Below are positions 44,637 through 57,842 of a stretch of DNA of 64,000 nucleotides, in pieces. The stretch is from Kondoa malvinella (lineage: Eukaryota > Basidiomycota > Agaricostilbomycetes > Agaricostilbales > Kondoaceae), in NCBI GenBank assembly GCA_039545315.1, contig BCIM01000009.1, forward strand, positions 496,001 through 560,000, read 5' to 3'. The translations under genes and the position numbers were made by a program. The notes beneath the pieces were generated by a model. It worked only from the letters and a program-made list of their open reading frames with translations, made no database searches and had not been told where the DNA came from. Each line of letters starts with the position of its first letter. The stretch's first letter is position 1.

Positions 44637-45488
44637 ATGTCGATGGATCAGAAATCAAACGGAGTGGATGTCAAGCTGTACGCGCAAAAGGGAGAAAAGA
44701 TCTTGACGAATGAGATTGCCAGTGCGTTTGGAAGCTTTGCCTTTGATCCGCCCAAGTCTGACTTGAATGTGCGCAGACGCGAGAGTCTACTTGGACCAAA
44801 AACGCAACGAGTGAGCTCCTAAGCTAGATGTTATGCATGTATCTGATGGTATTCCAGTGCGAACGACAAAGGTCTGTACTTCCCGCGTTCAGGCAGTAGA
44901 AAATAAAGGTCTGACGTACATGCAAGTCATCCAACCTCTCATGCAGCAATGGAACTACTCTTTCCAAAGGTAATTCATTCTTACACTCACACTCATTCTA
45001 CTCTGAATGCGAACGCTCAGCTTCCCAATCGCAACGACCTTCTCGTCAATCTTTGTCCTACTCTCCCTCCTACCCATCCTAGTCTTTGCAGGCTTCACGA
45101 CCTTCATCACCCTCATTCTACTAGGCACAGCAGTTGTTTTCTGCTTGTTCTGGTTCAGCGTCATTGTAGGAAGCGCGACTGTTTTATTGCTCGCTACGCT
45201 TTCTGGGGCTGCTTTATTCGGTTTGACGGCTACCGTGTGGGGAGTAAGCATGTATGCTATGTACAGGTGAGGTAGTCTCTACGCTTCTCAGACTTTTCTG
45301 ATGAGCGACACTGCCGGAACAGACTCGCTAGCAACATTCGACAATCTGGTTCATTAGGAGAAGGGTTTGTTGCCTTCAGGAATGAATTGCGTCAATACGT
45401 AGCTGACCGAAAAGCCGCTTTCAACAACCTACCATCCAGACAACCTTTACATGCTAAAATCGATGGCTTCAAAGTACAAGCCGAATAA
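44637..45488 (+). CDS. Multi-pass membrane protein, promethin/LDO-like candidate
   Basis: Starts MSMDQKSNGVDVKLYAQ. Exons 44637-44810, 44893-44969, 45021-45266, 45323-45488; the first intron (82 bases) is chosen because it joins directly to AVENKGLTYMQVIQPLMQQW. Then come about four closely spaced hydrophobic helices (FPIATTFSSIFVLLSLLPIL, TFITLILLGTAVVFCLFWF, VLLLATLSGAALFGLTA), ending with a soluble tail LHAKIDGFKVQAE. A short soluble N-terminus plus paired membrane hairpins and a short tail resemble lipid-droplet assembly proteins (promethin/LDO16-Osw5), but no diagnostic residue is available, so this is only a suggestion. Confidence 0.7.
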
Positions 45489-45549
45489 AGAGAGTAGCAG
45501 GACTATGCATTACAGTTCAACTTTTGAGATTGTACAATAACTTTCTCTT

Positions 45550-47094
45550 TCAATGACATCCCGGACACACTGCAAGCACCTCATGCACAAACGTATCGCA
45601 ATCGAGACAAAAGTGCTTCTTACACGAAGGACAGGCGTATCGACCTGTTGCTGACAGTGATTGTTCTTCTGTCATTGTCGGTTCTTCTGATGTAGAGACT
45701 TCTCGAAAAGCGTGCGCGCAGGAATGACAATCTGGTGAAACGTCTTCCGCTAATGGTCTGCCGGAACACTATCCATCAGCCTTGAAAAGACAGACAGAAA
45801 GGAAGAACCGACAGCGAGACTTCAACGAAATTCTTGACAGGAAACAAATGCCTATAACTCCTAGCCAAATGCGGACTCGACACAATGGTCAAACCACAAA
45901 TCCCGCATTCAGTCGGGATCTCGCATACTTGGCTCTTACACCTCGGACAGATGAAACCAGAAGTTTTGAGCCTAGAATGACAAGAACACAAGGTAGGGTA
46001 TTGACGGTTGGCTAGCATGGTTGGGAAACCCATTTGCATCAAGTCTGCTCCTGGTGTGGATTTGGAAGGTGAGCGTGTTGGTTGAGCGGAGGAAGCTGGT
46101 GGTGGGACGCATTCAAACAGTAGGTCTTTGAAATGTGGTTCGTTCACTACTACGCCGTAGGTTCCTGTGAAGTCTCACCACTTTAAGCATTTACAGAATG
46201 CAAAATGAGTGAAGACCGTCACCTTCCGTCTGTTTTGCGATAGTTTTGCAAATGGCCATCTCGGCAGATAGACCAATGATGTTGACCCGCAACTTGTCCT
46301 TGATGCAAGCATCGACCGTGTTATGGATGTTGCCAGGATCGCAAGTCGTGAGTGAACCAAAGACGACTAGGACTTCTCGAGAGCCGTGTGAGGGTAGATG
46401 ACTGTATTATCGTAAGCCTAGGCGTATAAGAGGGATGATGGACATACGCAAGACTGGATCTGGCCATTTCGAGCGCGTTTTGTAGACTTGGTTCGCCAGA
46501 GGGTTCGAGTTTTCGCTTGTTTGATAGGGCTTTGATGTGATCCACAGAGTTGCCTGACATCTGATAAGACGCAGCCCCGGATATGGAGAGAATACACCTA
46601 CCGCTCAACGGACTGACTCGTTCAGCTATGCCATCCTTCATGCCAATAATGCCCAATTGAGAAATGGGATTCTGATCAAAGAACTCGTTGATAAACTCTT
46701 GGGCGTATTGCAGCGTCAATTCCAGCCTTGAAGGTCTTAGATCTCGGTCGGTCATAGCGAGCGATAGATCCAAGACGAGGTAAATGTGTCGTATCAGACC
46801 TCGCTGAATCGTGTCTGTATCACGCAGCAACCTTCTCCTCTTGCTCTTTTCCACAAATTCATTCACTACGCCTGCTAAACTACCTGAAGCGTCCTCTTGA
46901 ACTACATCCCAACTTCGCTGAAACGCTCCTTCCCATGCGTATTCTGCTCCATCTTCTGCATTTCCTTGCAAAGCATGCTTTTTGCGTCGAGTGTCTGCTG
47001 CACCTTTGCCTTTGCGTGCGCCCGACGAGGCATTCAGTTCATCATCGTCAACAATAAATTCGTCCAAGTCAGAGTTGTCTCCATCCAAGTCCAT
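45550..47094 (-). CDS. SSL1: TFIIH core subunit Ssl1/p44
   Basis: Component of general transcription and repair factor TFIIH that stimulates the XPD helicase. After an acidic N-terminus (MDLDGDNSDLDEFIVDDDE) comes WEGAFQRSWDVVQEDASGSL, then the von Willebrand A-like domain (GLIRHIYLVLDLSLAMTDRD, REVLVVFGSLTTCDPGNIH). The zinc-binding region has CSCHSR, CPRCKSQVCEIPTECGICG, and a RING-like end CPSCKKHFCLDCDTF-VHE-CPGCH. Exons inferred: 46602-47094, 46448-46552, 46223-46401, 45821-46164, 45550-45768, separated by small introns. The start ATG at 47094 matches the usual acidic leader. It converges with the membrane-protein gene 61 bases away. Confidence 0.93.
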
Positions 47095-47346
47095 GACAGG
47101 GGTATCAAGTATTGAGAGGCTGTGTGGGTATTCGAACCAGGGTCAAGCAGGTATCATCAACAGAAATATTGTGATTGTTATTTGAAGAGCCAAGTTTTGG
47201 CCTGCTCTGGGGTCTATTCTGCCGGAATGCGCCAGCGTTTGTTCTATTTAACTGTATGCAATCACATCTAATACTACAGAATAACGAAATGAGATCTACA
47301 ACGAAGAGTTCCCTTGCTTCCTTCTCTGGCATTATGTACCATGGCT

Positions 47347-48358
47347 CTAGCGGGGCTCAATCATGCCGGGCTGACGCTGAGGAACTGGCTTTCGGACCAC
47401 AGGCAGCGGGTGAAGAGGAACTCCTGCGTGGTACTGTCTGCCAGTCTGCTGCGGTCGAGGATGAGGAGATGACTGCCTACTTGCCTGTGGCATTGTGGAA
47501 GTGTGAGGAGGCACATGAGACGTCGAAGCTGCTGTTGGTGCAGAATGTACAGGAGCTGAAGTGGGCGAATAAGCGCCAGGTCGCTGCTCATAAGGTCCTG
47601 GAATCGGGACTGGGTCGTAGACTGGCTGGTGTAGTCCTTCGGCTTGACGTGAGGCGACTGGTCTCAGGTTCGAGTGACTTGCATGAGAGGAGACCGGTCG
47701 TGATTGTACAGGATCTCCCATCTGCGGCTGTGGATTGTAGGTCGGATAGACAGGATGCCCAGTAGGTTTTTGGCCCCAATGATCTGGCCAAGGAGGAAGG
47801 CGCGGACTTTCGCGCAGAGGAGAAGGCGGACCAATCGGATCCCTCTATCATCACATGAAGCTATGTCAGTGTGTCTCCGGCTCGAGGTACAGATGATGTA
47901 CTTACATGATGAATTGAAATGGCTGGAGTGTTTGGAGTAGCTGGTCTGGAATCCGAATCCGCCGGAAGAACAGGTATCTCTCTCATAATGTGACGTCGGC
48001 CAATAGATCCATCAGCATAGAGATTATTAGGGTAGGGTTCCGGTGAAGGCGTATTGCGGCGATGCGATCCATCTTGTCTACTGCCAGGTTGATTCTGTCC
48101 AGAACGAGTAGAGTGCGATGGAAGCAGAGTTCTCAGCATCAAAACACTTGGATCATCAGGCGCAGACCGCTGATTCAACTCTTCGCGAGTTGAAGGGTCG
48201 AGCTGTACATGGCCAGGAGGAAGTGTCCGAGAATATCTGGGTGGCGTTGGGTTGCGACGATCCTGGGGGTCTTGAGCCGTGTTAGGACCAGACCCAGAGT
48301 GTACTTGATCCCTGGTGCGTCTAACAACACGTCTCAGTCTGTCTAGAGCAGGCGTCAT
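47347..48358 (-). CDS. Pro-rich disordered hypothetical protein
   Basis: Not recognised. ATG 48358 begins MTPALDRLRRVVRRTRDQ, a basic amphipathic start. The rest is Pro/Ser/Gln/Arg-rich without a fold (PPRYSRTLPPGHVQLD, PNNLYADGSIGRRHIM). An intron at 47845-47905 joins to RDPIGPPSPLRESPRLPPW and a repetitive Pro/His/Gln tail ending QPGMIEPR. A MIREIPVLPADSDSRPATP-like stretch near the middle is the least repetitive part. Overlapping open frames on the plus strand (47175-47765) are compositional shadows. Confidence 0.6.
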
Positions 48359-48963
48359 GCTGCATATATTTCACGAGTCGGCGCCAGATGAAGGCTTGAT
48401 GAAGGCTTGAAGAAGGCTTGATGGTAGCAAAAGCAAGAGAGAGAAAGAGAGAAAGCGCTCAAAGGCAAGCTCGATGGCAGTGAACCGGGTTTGCAGCGCC
48501 TCGCAGATCAGAGCGCCGGTCAAAGCAAGAGATATCTGTTGGCATCGCAAGAAACAAGTGACAGATACGAGTCCGTTACTGCCTGGCAGTTCAGAGCACA
48601 TCTGTGGAAGCGTAGGCTAAAGTTTGGCCAGAGTTGGGCGGTGCGCCACGTGAGGTGCTGCTTGCTGCTGATGCTGCTGTACTACTGTTCTAAGAAGCAT
48701 TATCGCAAGGCCATGCTCGACTTGAGAGAATACGGCGAACATAAAAAGCACAAGCAACTTTGGCGCCAAACAGCGAGAATCTAGAATTGGTATTTGCTGG
48801 CTCTCTGCGTCATCTGCTTCTACTGCTCAGCTCTGAGCGGCGTATATTACTTCCAACGTGCTTGCTGGTTCATCGTCAAGATTAGCCGAAGCGCTGAAGT
48901 TCGAGCACATGATATCCTTCTCTCTCTCTCTCTCTCTCTCTGCCTACCACTTATCACTAAGTC
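48359..48963. promoter_or_regulatory. Divergent intergenic region upstream of pyruvate decarboxylase
   Basis: About 600 bases between divergent starts. It contains imperfect GAAGGCTTGAT repeats near 48390-48420 and a CT dinucleotide run at about 48919-48941, directly before the PDC start. CT-rich tracts just upstream of the ATG are common in strongly expressed fungal genes. Confidence 0.5.
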
Positions 48964-51286
<2,323 letters not shown>

Positions 51287-51579
51287 TTGGGGTGACCACG
51301 GACAGTCAGATTGTGGCATAGCGAGCGAGATCATGTAAAAGCAGCTTTGTTTGACAGTCGAGCGGGACGACATAGATTGCTCTGTTCGCCATGCATATGG
51401 TCCCGACGGTCAATCAGAGTTATCTAGCTCCAATGAGATATGATCTGTCAGATTATCAGCTTGAGTATACGCAAGCGGTCACACAGCTAGCAAGGAAGAG
51501 CAAGACAATGTAATGAAGCTGATCAAGATGATGTTTCGAGACCAAGCTTGCACAAATGTCCATTGCTGAGCACCCTCGT

Positions 51580-53227
51580 CTAAGCCTTCGCCTTCCTCGG
51601 CGCCTCCACAAATGCAGTATAGCTGACCACTTTACCTTCAATGCCAAGATCCTTACCCGCACCAATGAAGAATGTCTGACCCTCTCTGACCAGCTTGAAG
51701 CTCTCTTCGCCTAGTCGTAATGTCCCTTCTCCCTCTAGCTGCGTGACGATGAAAATACTCGGTCCATCCACGGCTGGTAGTTTCTCTTCTTCGCCTTGCA
51801 GTAGATCAGTGAGGAGGACGCTGAACTCTTCGATAGGTGGATCGTAGAGCATCGTATGGCTTGAGCTGGCGTATTTGGAAGGTTGCATAATTTGAGTGGA
51901 AGATGGACCCCATGTATAGGTCAGCATTGAGACTAGGGTTGGAACATCGCGTAGTTTTGGTGTGAGACCGGCTCGGACTACGTTGTCTGTTCGATCGACA
52001 AGAACCTTCAGTACGAAGAGCATAGAAGCACGACAAGCCGCAAACCTGATGTAGCCATGCATTCCATGATTTCTATATATCTCATCAGCAACCTTCATAT
52101 CACATCACGAGCGTAGAACCACTCACGACCCGACAGATAAGCATGAGGCTCATTCGCTTGCAAAAAGACCGCCTGGCCAGGCTTAAGCGCACGACATTCA
52201 ACAAGAAAGAGCAAAAGATGCCAACATCATCCGGAAACTGCTCATTCAACCTCAATACCAATTCCTCCCTCGTGCCCATTTGCAAAGCTTTTGATTCCTG
52301 TTTGCCAGTTTCTTTCTGGAATCGAGAGACTAAAGCCCGGACTTGAGGCACAACAGCTTGGTCCGTGTCGGCGTTCATGAGCACAGCAAAGAGTTCTCTT
52401 AATGCTTCTTGTAGCTTGGATACTTCTTCTGAGGCTTTCCCAGATTCACAGAATACGCATTATGGGATAAAGTAGGATCAGAAGAGACGGCGGAAACGGC
52501 TTTGGTGCATGCGTCTGCTTGAGAAGAGCCTACTACAGCTTTGAATTCGGGAACAGTGGAGAGGAAGTCGACTATATCTTTTAGAGGACTGAAGCCGCAG
52601 AAGCCAGAGAAGTCGGTAAGAGCGATGGCCATTTCGGGCTGTCCTTTCGATGGACTGAGCAAAATTCATTGCTGATCAGCTAGAAACGGACCTTGTGATT
52701 AGGATCTACAGACTGATAAGCGACAGCTACAGCATGTCCAGGCAGCACAGGCCTTTATAGACATCCGGTCTATCTTCATGCAGTTTCTTGCCCAGCTCTT
52801 TATCAGGATGCGCTTGAATAGACAAGGCCTTGCTAACAGCGAGTACTTTGAGAAGGAAAGGTAGATCATCGCTCTGGTAGTACTTGCGCACGTTCTCGCC
52901 TAAGAGTTGAGGATGTTTGTGAATGTAGTCAGAGAGCGCTTGATTGTCCGATACGACGCGTGAAGGGAGTGTCGAGTACGTGCCCATCCATAGCTGTGCC
53001 AGATCCTATAAGCTGCATGCCCACATGACGCGGGAAGACGCGGGAAGCAGCTCGATAGACGCACCTCTGCATATGGCTTTTTCTCGTTATACTGGAAATC
53101 AGGCAAGCCTTTAGCGTAATGAACGACTTTGCTTTTAGGTCCCAAAGCGCCCCCTTCATAAGATTGAACAGCTCCTGATTTCGAAACTCGACATGGTTGT
53201 TTTGGTTCTAGACACGGCACGCGTCAT
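51580..53227 (-). CDS. PMI40: Mannose-6-phosphate isomerase, canonical type I
   Basis: Zinc enzyme supplying mannose-6-P for protein glycosylation and wall mannan. Landmarks: [16 protein letters not shown] (matching GVQSYDWG), NEKKPYAE, then [17 protein letters not shown] sequence, [71 protein letters not shown] and [15 protein letters not shown]. Zinc ligands and the catalytic VRAGLTPK are all present, unlike the paralog at 16312-18043. The stop is at 51580-51582. The 5' end is unresolved. Only an ATG at 53227, overlapping the stop of the upstream aldo-keto reductase gene, is available, with a 46-base intron giving [11 protein letters not shown]. The ATG at 53190 (MSSFEIR) is in another frame. 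An alternative is splicing from the aldo-keto reductase exon itself. Confidence 0.85.
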
Positions 53228-54617
53228 TTCCGACCCTTAATCGCAGTTGACTGCTTGAGGCGCGCAGCTTCCTTTAAACCTTCGTCTAACCCGACTAGAG
53301 CTGCCATATCTTCACTGTCGAGCTCAAAGTCAAACACTTCCGCACTGTACTTGAAATCAGCCGATATCCTAAATTGGTTAAGAGTACACTCACTTTGACT
53401 GGATTCGAGATGGTGTATCACTCTTGGGTAGAGGGATATAACCTTTCTGCAATGACCACCGAATGAGCACTTGAGCGGTTTCCTTGTTATGCTTCTTTGC
53501 GATTTTGGTCAATGTCGGGTCATTGGCTTTGCTGTTGCGGACGATTGGGCAGCAGGCCTGTTACAGCGTCAGCGTAGATATATAGAAGGAAGAGAGTGTA
53601 TACCTCAATGGCGATGCCTTGATCTTTGCAGTAGGCTACAATGTCTTTTTGCTGGCACCATGGGTGGATCTATCCATCTCCATCAGCTAGAATCAATTTT
53701 GATAGCAAGCGACATACCTCAACTTGATCAAGAACTGGTTGTACAGTAGCATAATCCTTCATCTGCTGAAGATGCTTGACACCACTGTCGATCAACATGT
53801 GTCGGCAGCAAGAGCAACTTGCAAAGTAAACATTGACCGACTAGTTGGAAACACCGATACTTTTGGTCAGACCAGCCTTCTGCAGCTTTTCAAGTGCTAG
53901 CCAAAGGTGATTACGACCATCAAGTCCGCTCGAAGGGGTCTAGCGAAACGTCAGCGACAGGCAGATGTGCAATGAAGTGGCTTACGTGAATGAGGAAGAG
54001 ATCTATATAATCTAGACCAGTCTTTTTGACTGATTCTTCTAGCTTTGCGCTGCGCAACAGATTAGACTGAGTCAGAGAATACACATAAGACGTACTAGGT
54101 TTCTTCAGGTGTAGATTCAGGGAAGGGGATCTTTGAACAAGATGAATGAGCATCTTGATTCTGATAGGAGTGTATTTGAAATACTCTTAGTGACATAGAC
54201 CTGGTCGCGGGAGATACCAGCTGATCGAATAGCTTCTCCTACCTCTGCTTCGTTCTGTACAGACTGTCAGCCGCATCCGCACATGCCCAGAGACGCGTAT
54301 ACATTATAGTACTGAGCACTGCAAGGAAGTCAGCTTGATATCGATTCTTTCGAGTGAGTCGACTTGCCTGTCGGAAGTGCGTGTAAACGCTCTTCAAAGC
54401 AGCAGTGACAGATTTGACACAAATGTCTTTTGGTGATTGGTACACTCCGAAACCACTTGCGACACCTGTGAGCTGCTATTCGTCATCGATTTTGTAAGAT
54501 CGCACATTCTTGGGATGGACTTGCGTGTAAAGGGAGAGCATCAGCTCCAGAAGGAAGCGGCTGTGCATTGGACAGACCAACATTGAGTTTTACTGTGTCT
54601 GTGAGCTTCATAGACAT
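53224..54617 (-). CDS. Aldo-keto reductase
   Basis: NADPH-dependent carbonyl reductase of the AKR superfamily. Start MSMKLTDTVKLNVG, then SGFGVYQSP and SVTAALKSVYTHFR, catalytic-Tyr region QYYNNEAEVGEAIRSAGISR, KTGLDYIDLFLIH (with the HxxH-like lysine/histidine region nearby), LEKLQKAGLTKSIGVSNY, GVKHLQQMKDYATVQPVLDQ, VEIHPWCQQKDIVAYCKDQG and IPLPKSDTPSRIQSN, ending STAIKGRK. Many small introns. An apparent in-frame stop after GVSN is removed by an intron with donor GTCGGT. The intron before QYYNN seems to use a GC donor. Its TGA stop overlaps an ATG in front of the phosphomannose isomerase frame. Substrate unknown. Confidence 0.87.
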
Positions 54618-54764
54618 GATTGGCAGCTGTAGAAGAAGAGGGGAAACAGCTAAGAACGATTTCAGTGATCGCTGGGTGTGTAGATACTTGATGTATAGCT
54701 TTTATGGTATCTGTATGAGGATTGCATAGATGTATGGTATAAGACTGTCCTTATCTCTATCGAA

Positions 54765-55819
54765 TCAAGAGACCTGCATCAATACTCCCAATTCAGAAGC
54801 GACTTGTTGCCTTGCTGCCGCAACCACAACCGCCTCAACCTGCGACCGTCTACCAGGCGCTTCCAGCCTATGATTGACTTCCCAAGCTTCGAGCAAGGTA
54901 ATGCAGTCGCCTACCGATAGTTGTTTTAGCTCTGACATGAGAGAATGTGAAGGTAGCGGCTGCAACCACTCATGAGATCTCGTCCGGAACGACAGGAAGG
55001 CAGGCAACATACGGTCGCTGTCGGAGTCTTGATCGGAAGAGTAGTGAAGGGGCCTTCTCCCTGCTTCGCGTTCCACATCTAGCCTAATGGTTCAGAACGC
55101 GTTCAATGAAAGAAGAGGCAGTGTTTTGACCTACTTTGGTAATTAGAATACCCTGTGAGATTCCTCGATCTTCCACCTGGTCTAACTTCTTCACCGCCTT
55201 TTTAACTGCCTGTTCCAATGTAGCCAGCTTCGTGTTGTTTTCTTTCAGCTGTTTGGTGTTCTCTTTGACCTGAGCTGTCATTTTGTCGAGCTTCGTGTTG
55301 GAATTCTTCACCTCAGCTGTCACTTCATTTAGCTTCTCGTGAACCTGGAGGAATCAAAGATGAATGAGGTCGATCTCCTCGTGCATACGCTTGGGACAAG
55401 TCGCTCACAATGATAAGACTTTGCTGTATCTGATGGATCAAAACGCGTCAGAACTCTGCAGGAAGATGTCATTTGAGGATGCTCACAGCCTCAAGAGCGT
55501 TGGCCGTATTGGTTGTGGTCTCAGACTCTAATACCAGGATTGGGCATTCGCTCAGAAAGCCACAGCAAAACACGTACCCAGGTGTTTATTGTGCACTTGA
55601 TGCAAATAATAGTTTGCAGTCATACCATCTTCGAGGTCTTTGCCTTAATGAGACTGTACCGTTAGAGCCTTAACATGCGGCAAGCACAGACCTACCAGCG
55701 ACAAGGTGGTGAAGCAAATACGCATTCTTACAGTCCTGTAAGATTGGCTTTGCTTGCGGTTGTAGCATTGTGTCCAGTGCAGCCACTTTTCCCTTAAAGA
55801 CAGGCAATTGAAGCGCCAT
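54765..55819 (-). CDS. Coiled-coil hypothetical protein
   Basis: Not recognised. ATG 55819 begins MALQLPVFKGKVAALDTMLQ, continuing KPILQDCKNAYLLHHLVAG, KDLEDGMTANYYLHQVHNKH and ESETTTNTANALEA over several small exons. A strong heptad-like coiled coil follows (VHEKLNEVTAEVKNS, KLDKMTAQVKENTKQLKEN, KLATLEQAVKKAVKKLDQ). After two more introns the end is SELKQLSVGDCITLLEAWE and QVASELGVLMQVS. It is likely a structural or oligomeric soluble protein; no domain supports a function. Its start is divergent from the kinesin fragment, 195 bases away. Confidence 0.62.
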
Positions 55820-56014
55820 TTGCCTGTTTTGATTGTCCACGTCGAAGGACGGAGAGAGTTAGAGGTTCAGTCAGGTGTGGATCAGGGTTAGGGTTTCATG
55901 CAATTTACGAGTCAGCGCGTGTTTCAAGCCTTTCCTCCTGCCGTGCTACAACACAGCCAATGAGGTAGCACGTATACCCTAGATTGCTACAAGACGCGTG
56001 CACCCTGCAACCGC

Positions 56015-56560
56015 ATGGCTTCCTATCGAGGGAAAGAAAACAGTCGGCCGTCAGCAGCATCGAGCAGTCAAGCGTCTTACCTAATTGCAACAACTTCAAA
56101 CTTCTCTGGTTTCTTTCATCTATCGCGAAATCCGTGACTGGCCATGCAGGAGGAGGACAAACCAAACTCTTTGGCTCTTCGCAGTCTAACGCTGTCGCGT
56201 CCAAGAAAGCTCCCTTGACTGGTCTGGATCCTGCTAAAGAACCCATCAAGTCGTACCTACGCTTCAGACCTCATCCTCATGACCTGACCAAAGTCGCGGC
56301 AGCTCCCTATATTGAGACCTTGAACGACATAGAAGTCAGCTTGACTGCACCTGAAGATCCTTCCAATACCGCATTTACATACAAATTCACGCGTATCTTC
56401 GATGATCAAACGGATCAGCCTACCTTCTTCCCACACACTACTCTACCGCTCGTCAAAGATGTCTTGACGGGCTCGAGCGGATTGTTGTTTGCTTAGGGTG
56501 TTTCAAATTCGGGCAAGACATGTCCGTGGTGTGGTATGCCGAAAGAATATCTATAGACCT
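56015..56560 (+). pseudogene. Truncated kinesin-6 (KIF20-like) motor 5' fragment
   Basis: ATG 56015 (MASYRGKENSRPSAAS) plus an intron of 43 bases lead into KEPIKSYLRFRPHPHDL, PYIETLNDIEVSLTAPEDP, FTYKFTRIFDDQTDQPTFF and TTLPLVKDVLTGSSGLLFA, which fit the start of a kinesin-6 motor domain. The next codon is TAG (56494-56496), exactly where Tyr of LLFAYG is expected, and GVSNSGKT (the P-loop) follows in the same frame. The homology stops within about 15 codons and the sequence joins the duplicated PDC segment at 56561. No other part of the motor, neck or tail is present in the window. Both the nonsense codon and the truncation indicate a dead gene. Confidence 0.8.
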
Positions 56561-57464
56561 CGAAGATGACTGTCGACGCAGGTGCGCTCCCAGCAGCGGT
56601 CTTGTCTACCTGAACTCACCATGTGTCAGGCACTTCGTCATTTGGTATACTGAACACTCGTATGCCGAAGAACGTGGTGATCGGATCGCAGACTCTCTGG
56701 GTATGCTCGCTAGCGCTTACTAGTCTAACCGGTGCTGTGCTGAACAGTCAACAGGGCTCTATCGGATTCGCTGGCGGTGCTGTAGGCTCACTGACAGTGT
56801 CCTTAGACAACACTGACGAACTGAACTCTCGCAGATCCTAGGAGCAGCTTATGCAGCTAAGAGTAGAGGCAGACGAGCGGTCTTATTCACTGGTGAAGGT
56901 GCGGCCTCTTCCAACTACCCAATCGATGCTCACTATTTCGGCCAGGTGCCTGGCAAGAGACGATACAAGACCTCTCGACCATCATACGACTAGGTCTTAC
57001 GCCTATTCTTTTCGTTATCAATAACGATGTGGGTCTCAGTGCAGTCTTTGATACGTTATTCATTCCTTGCAGGGCTACACTGTCGAGCGTATGATCAGGG
57101 GACCAGAGCAGCATTACAACAACGTACCCTATTGGGACTGGCAAGGCGCTCTGAAGTTCATGGGCGCGAAAGAAGGGCAATACAAGACTTATTCGATCAA
57201 GACTGCCGGTCAATTACAAGATTTGCTTTTGGACAAGACTTTTCAAGCTGCCGAGGTCATCCAGTTGGTCGAAGTACACATGCTGAAACAGGACGGACCG
57301 CGTGCGCTTAGGGTGCAGATTGAACAGGTGCGCTTGATCTTTAATCTCCGCTTTCAAGTCTGACATATGAACAGGCCGCCAAGGCCGCTCAGGCTGCTCA
57401 GAAGTAATTGGGGTGACCACGGACAGTCAGATTGTGGCATAGCGAGCGAGATCATGTAAAAGCA
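56561..57464 (+). pseudogene. Duplicated 3' portion of the pyruvate decarboxylase gene
   Basis: Exact copy of 50440-51343 carrying the exons from the ThDP-binding domain (DAGTSSFG, GEGAWQ, NNDGYTVERM) to the stop and 57 bases of 3' flank. It lacks the N-terminal catalytic and central domains, so it cannot make a working enzyme alone. The first exon of the copy starts with an in-frame ATG (56566), so a truncated ThDP domain could in principle be expressed. The lack of visible divergence even in introns means it is very young, kept by gene conversion, or an assembly artefact. Confidence 0.9.
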
Positions 57465-57842
57465 AATTGGTTTGGCATTCGAGCGAGACAGGGACAGGGC
57501 AGCACGCTTCCCGAGTAGCATAGCCAAGTCTAGCCTCTTTATTCTAGACTGCAGTCTGTGGAGTGTGTTGAAGGTCAATGAGCAGCTCAGAAGCCAAAGA
57601 TCTGGAGCAGGGCTCCGAGCGCCGCAATGGGCCTGCATCTGCGTGATTGAAAGATTGTGCAGTAGAGGAGCATACGTGGTACACATGCAAAGCAAGAGCC
57701 AGATCGTCGTATAGCTGTCTTTTACCGCAAGGCTCTCTTCGCCCATGACCACGACACAACGCATTCTATTAGAGCTAGATCAGGTTGTCAAAGGCTGCGG
57801 CAGGAGAGCTCGCTGCTCTAGCCACTGGCAGCACCCTCCTCC
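57465..57842. other. Intergenic after the PDC copy
   Basis: About 380 bases following the right duplication breakpoint. No gene or continuation of the kinesin is seen here. Confidence 0.4.

Noticed and set aside
47105..47160. TTCGAACC-containing stretch resembling a minus-strand tRNA B-box
   Set aside because: The flanking bases do not form a T-arm stem and no acceptor or D arm can be folded.
47175..47765. 196-codon plus-strand frame
   Set aside because: It is antisense to the Pro-rich gene and reflects that gene's composition; no independent support.
53840..53870. In-frame stop in the aldo-keto reductase after GVSN
   Set aside because: A normal intron with donor GTCGGT and acceptor CGACAG removes it and restores GVSNYGVKHL, so the gene is not broken there.
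55885..55896. GGGTTAGGGTTT, telomere-like
   Set aside because: Only two units; too short to call an interstitial telomere, and expected by chance in a window of this size, although it lies near the rearranged kinesin fragment.
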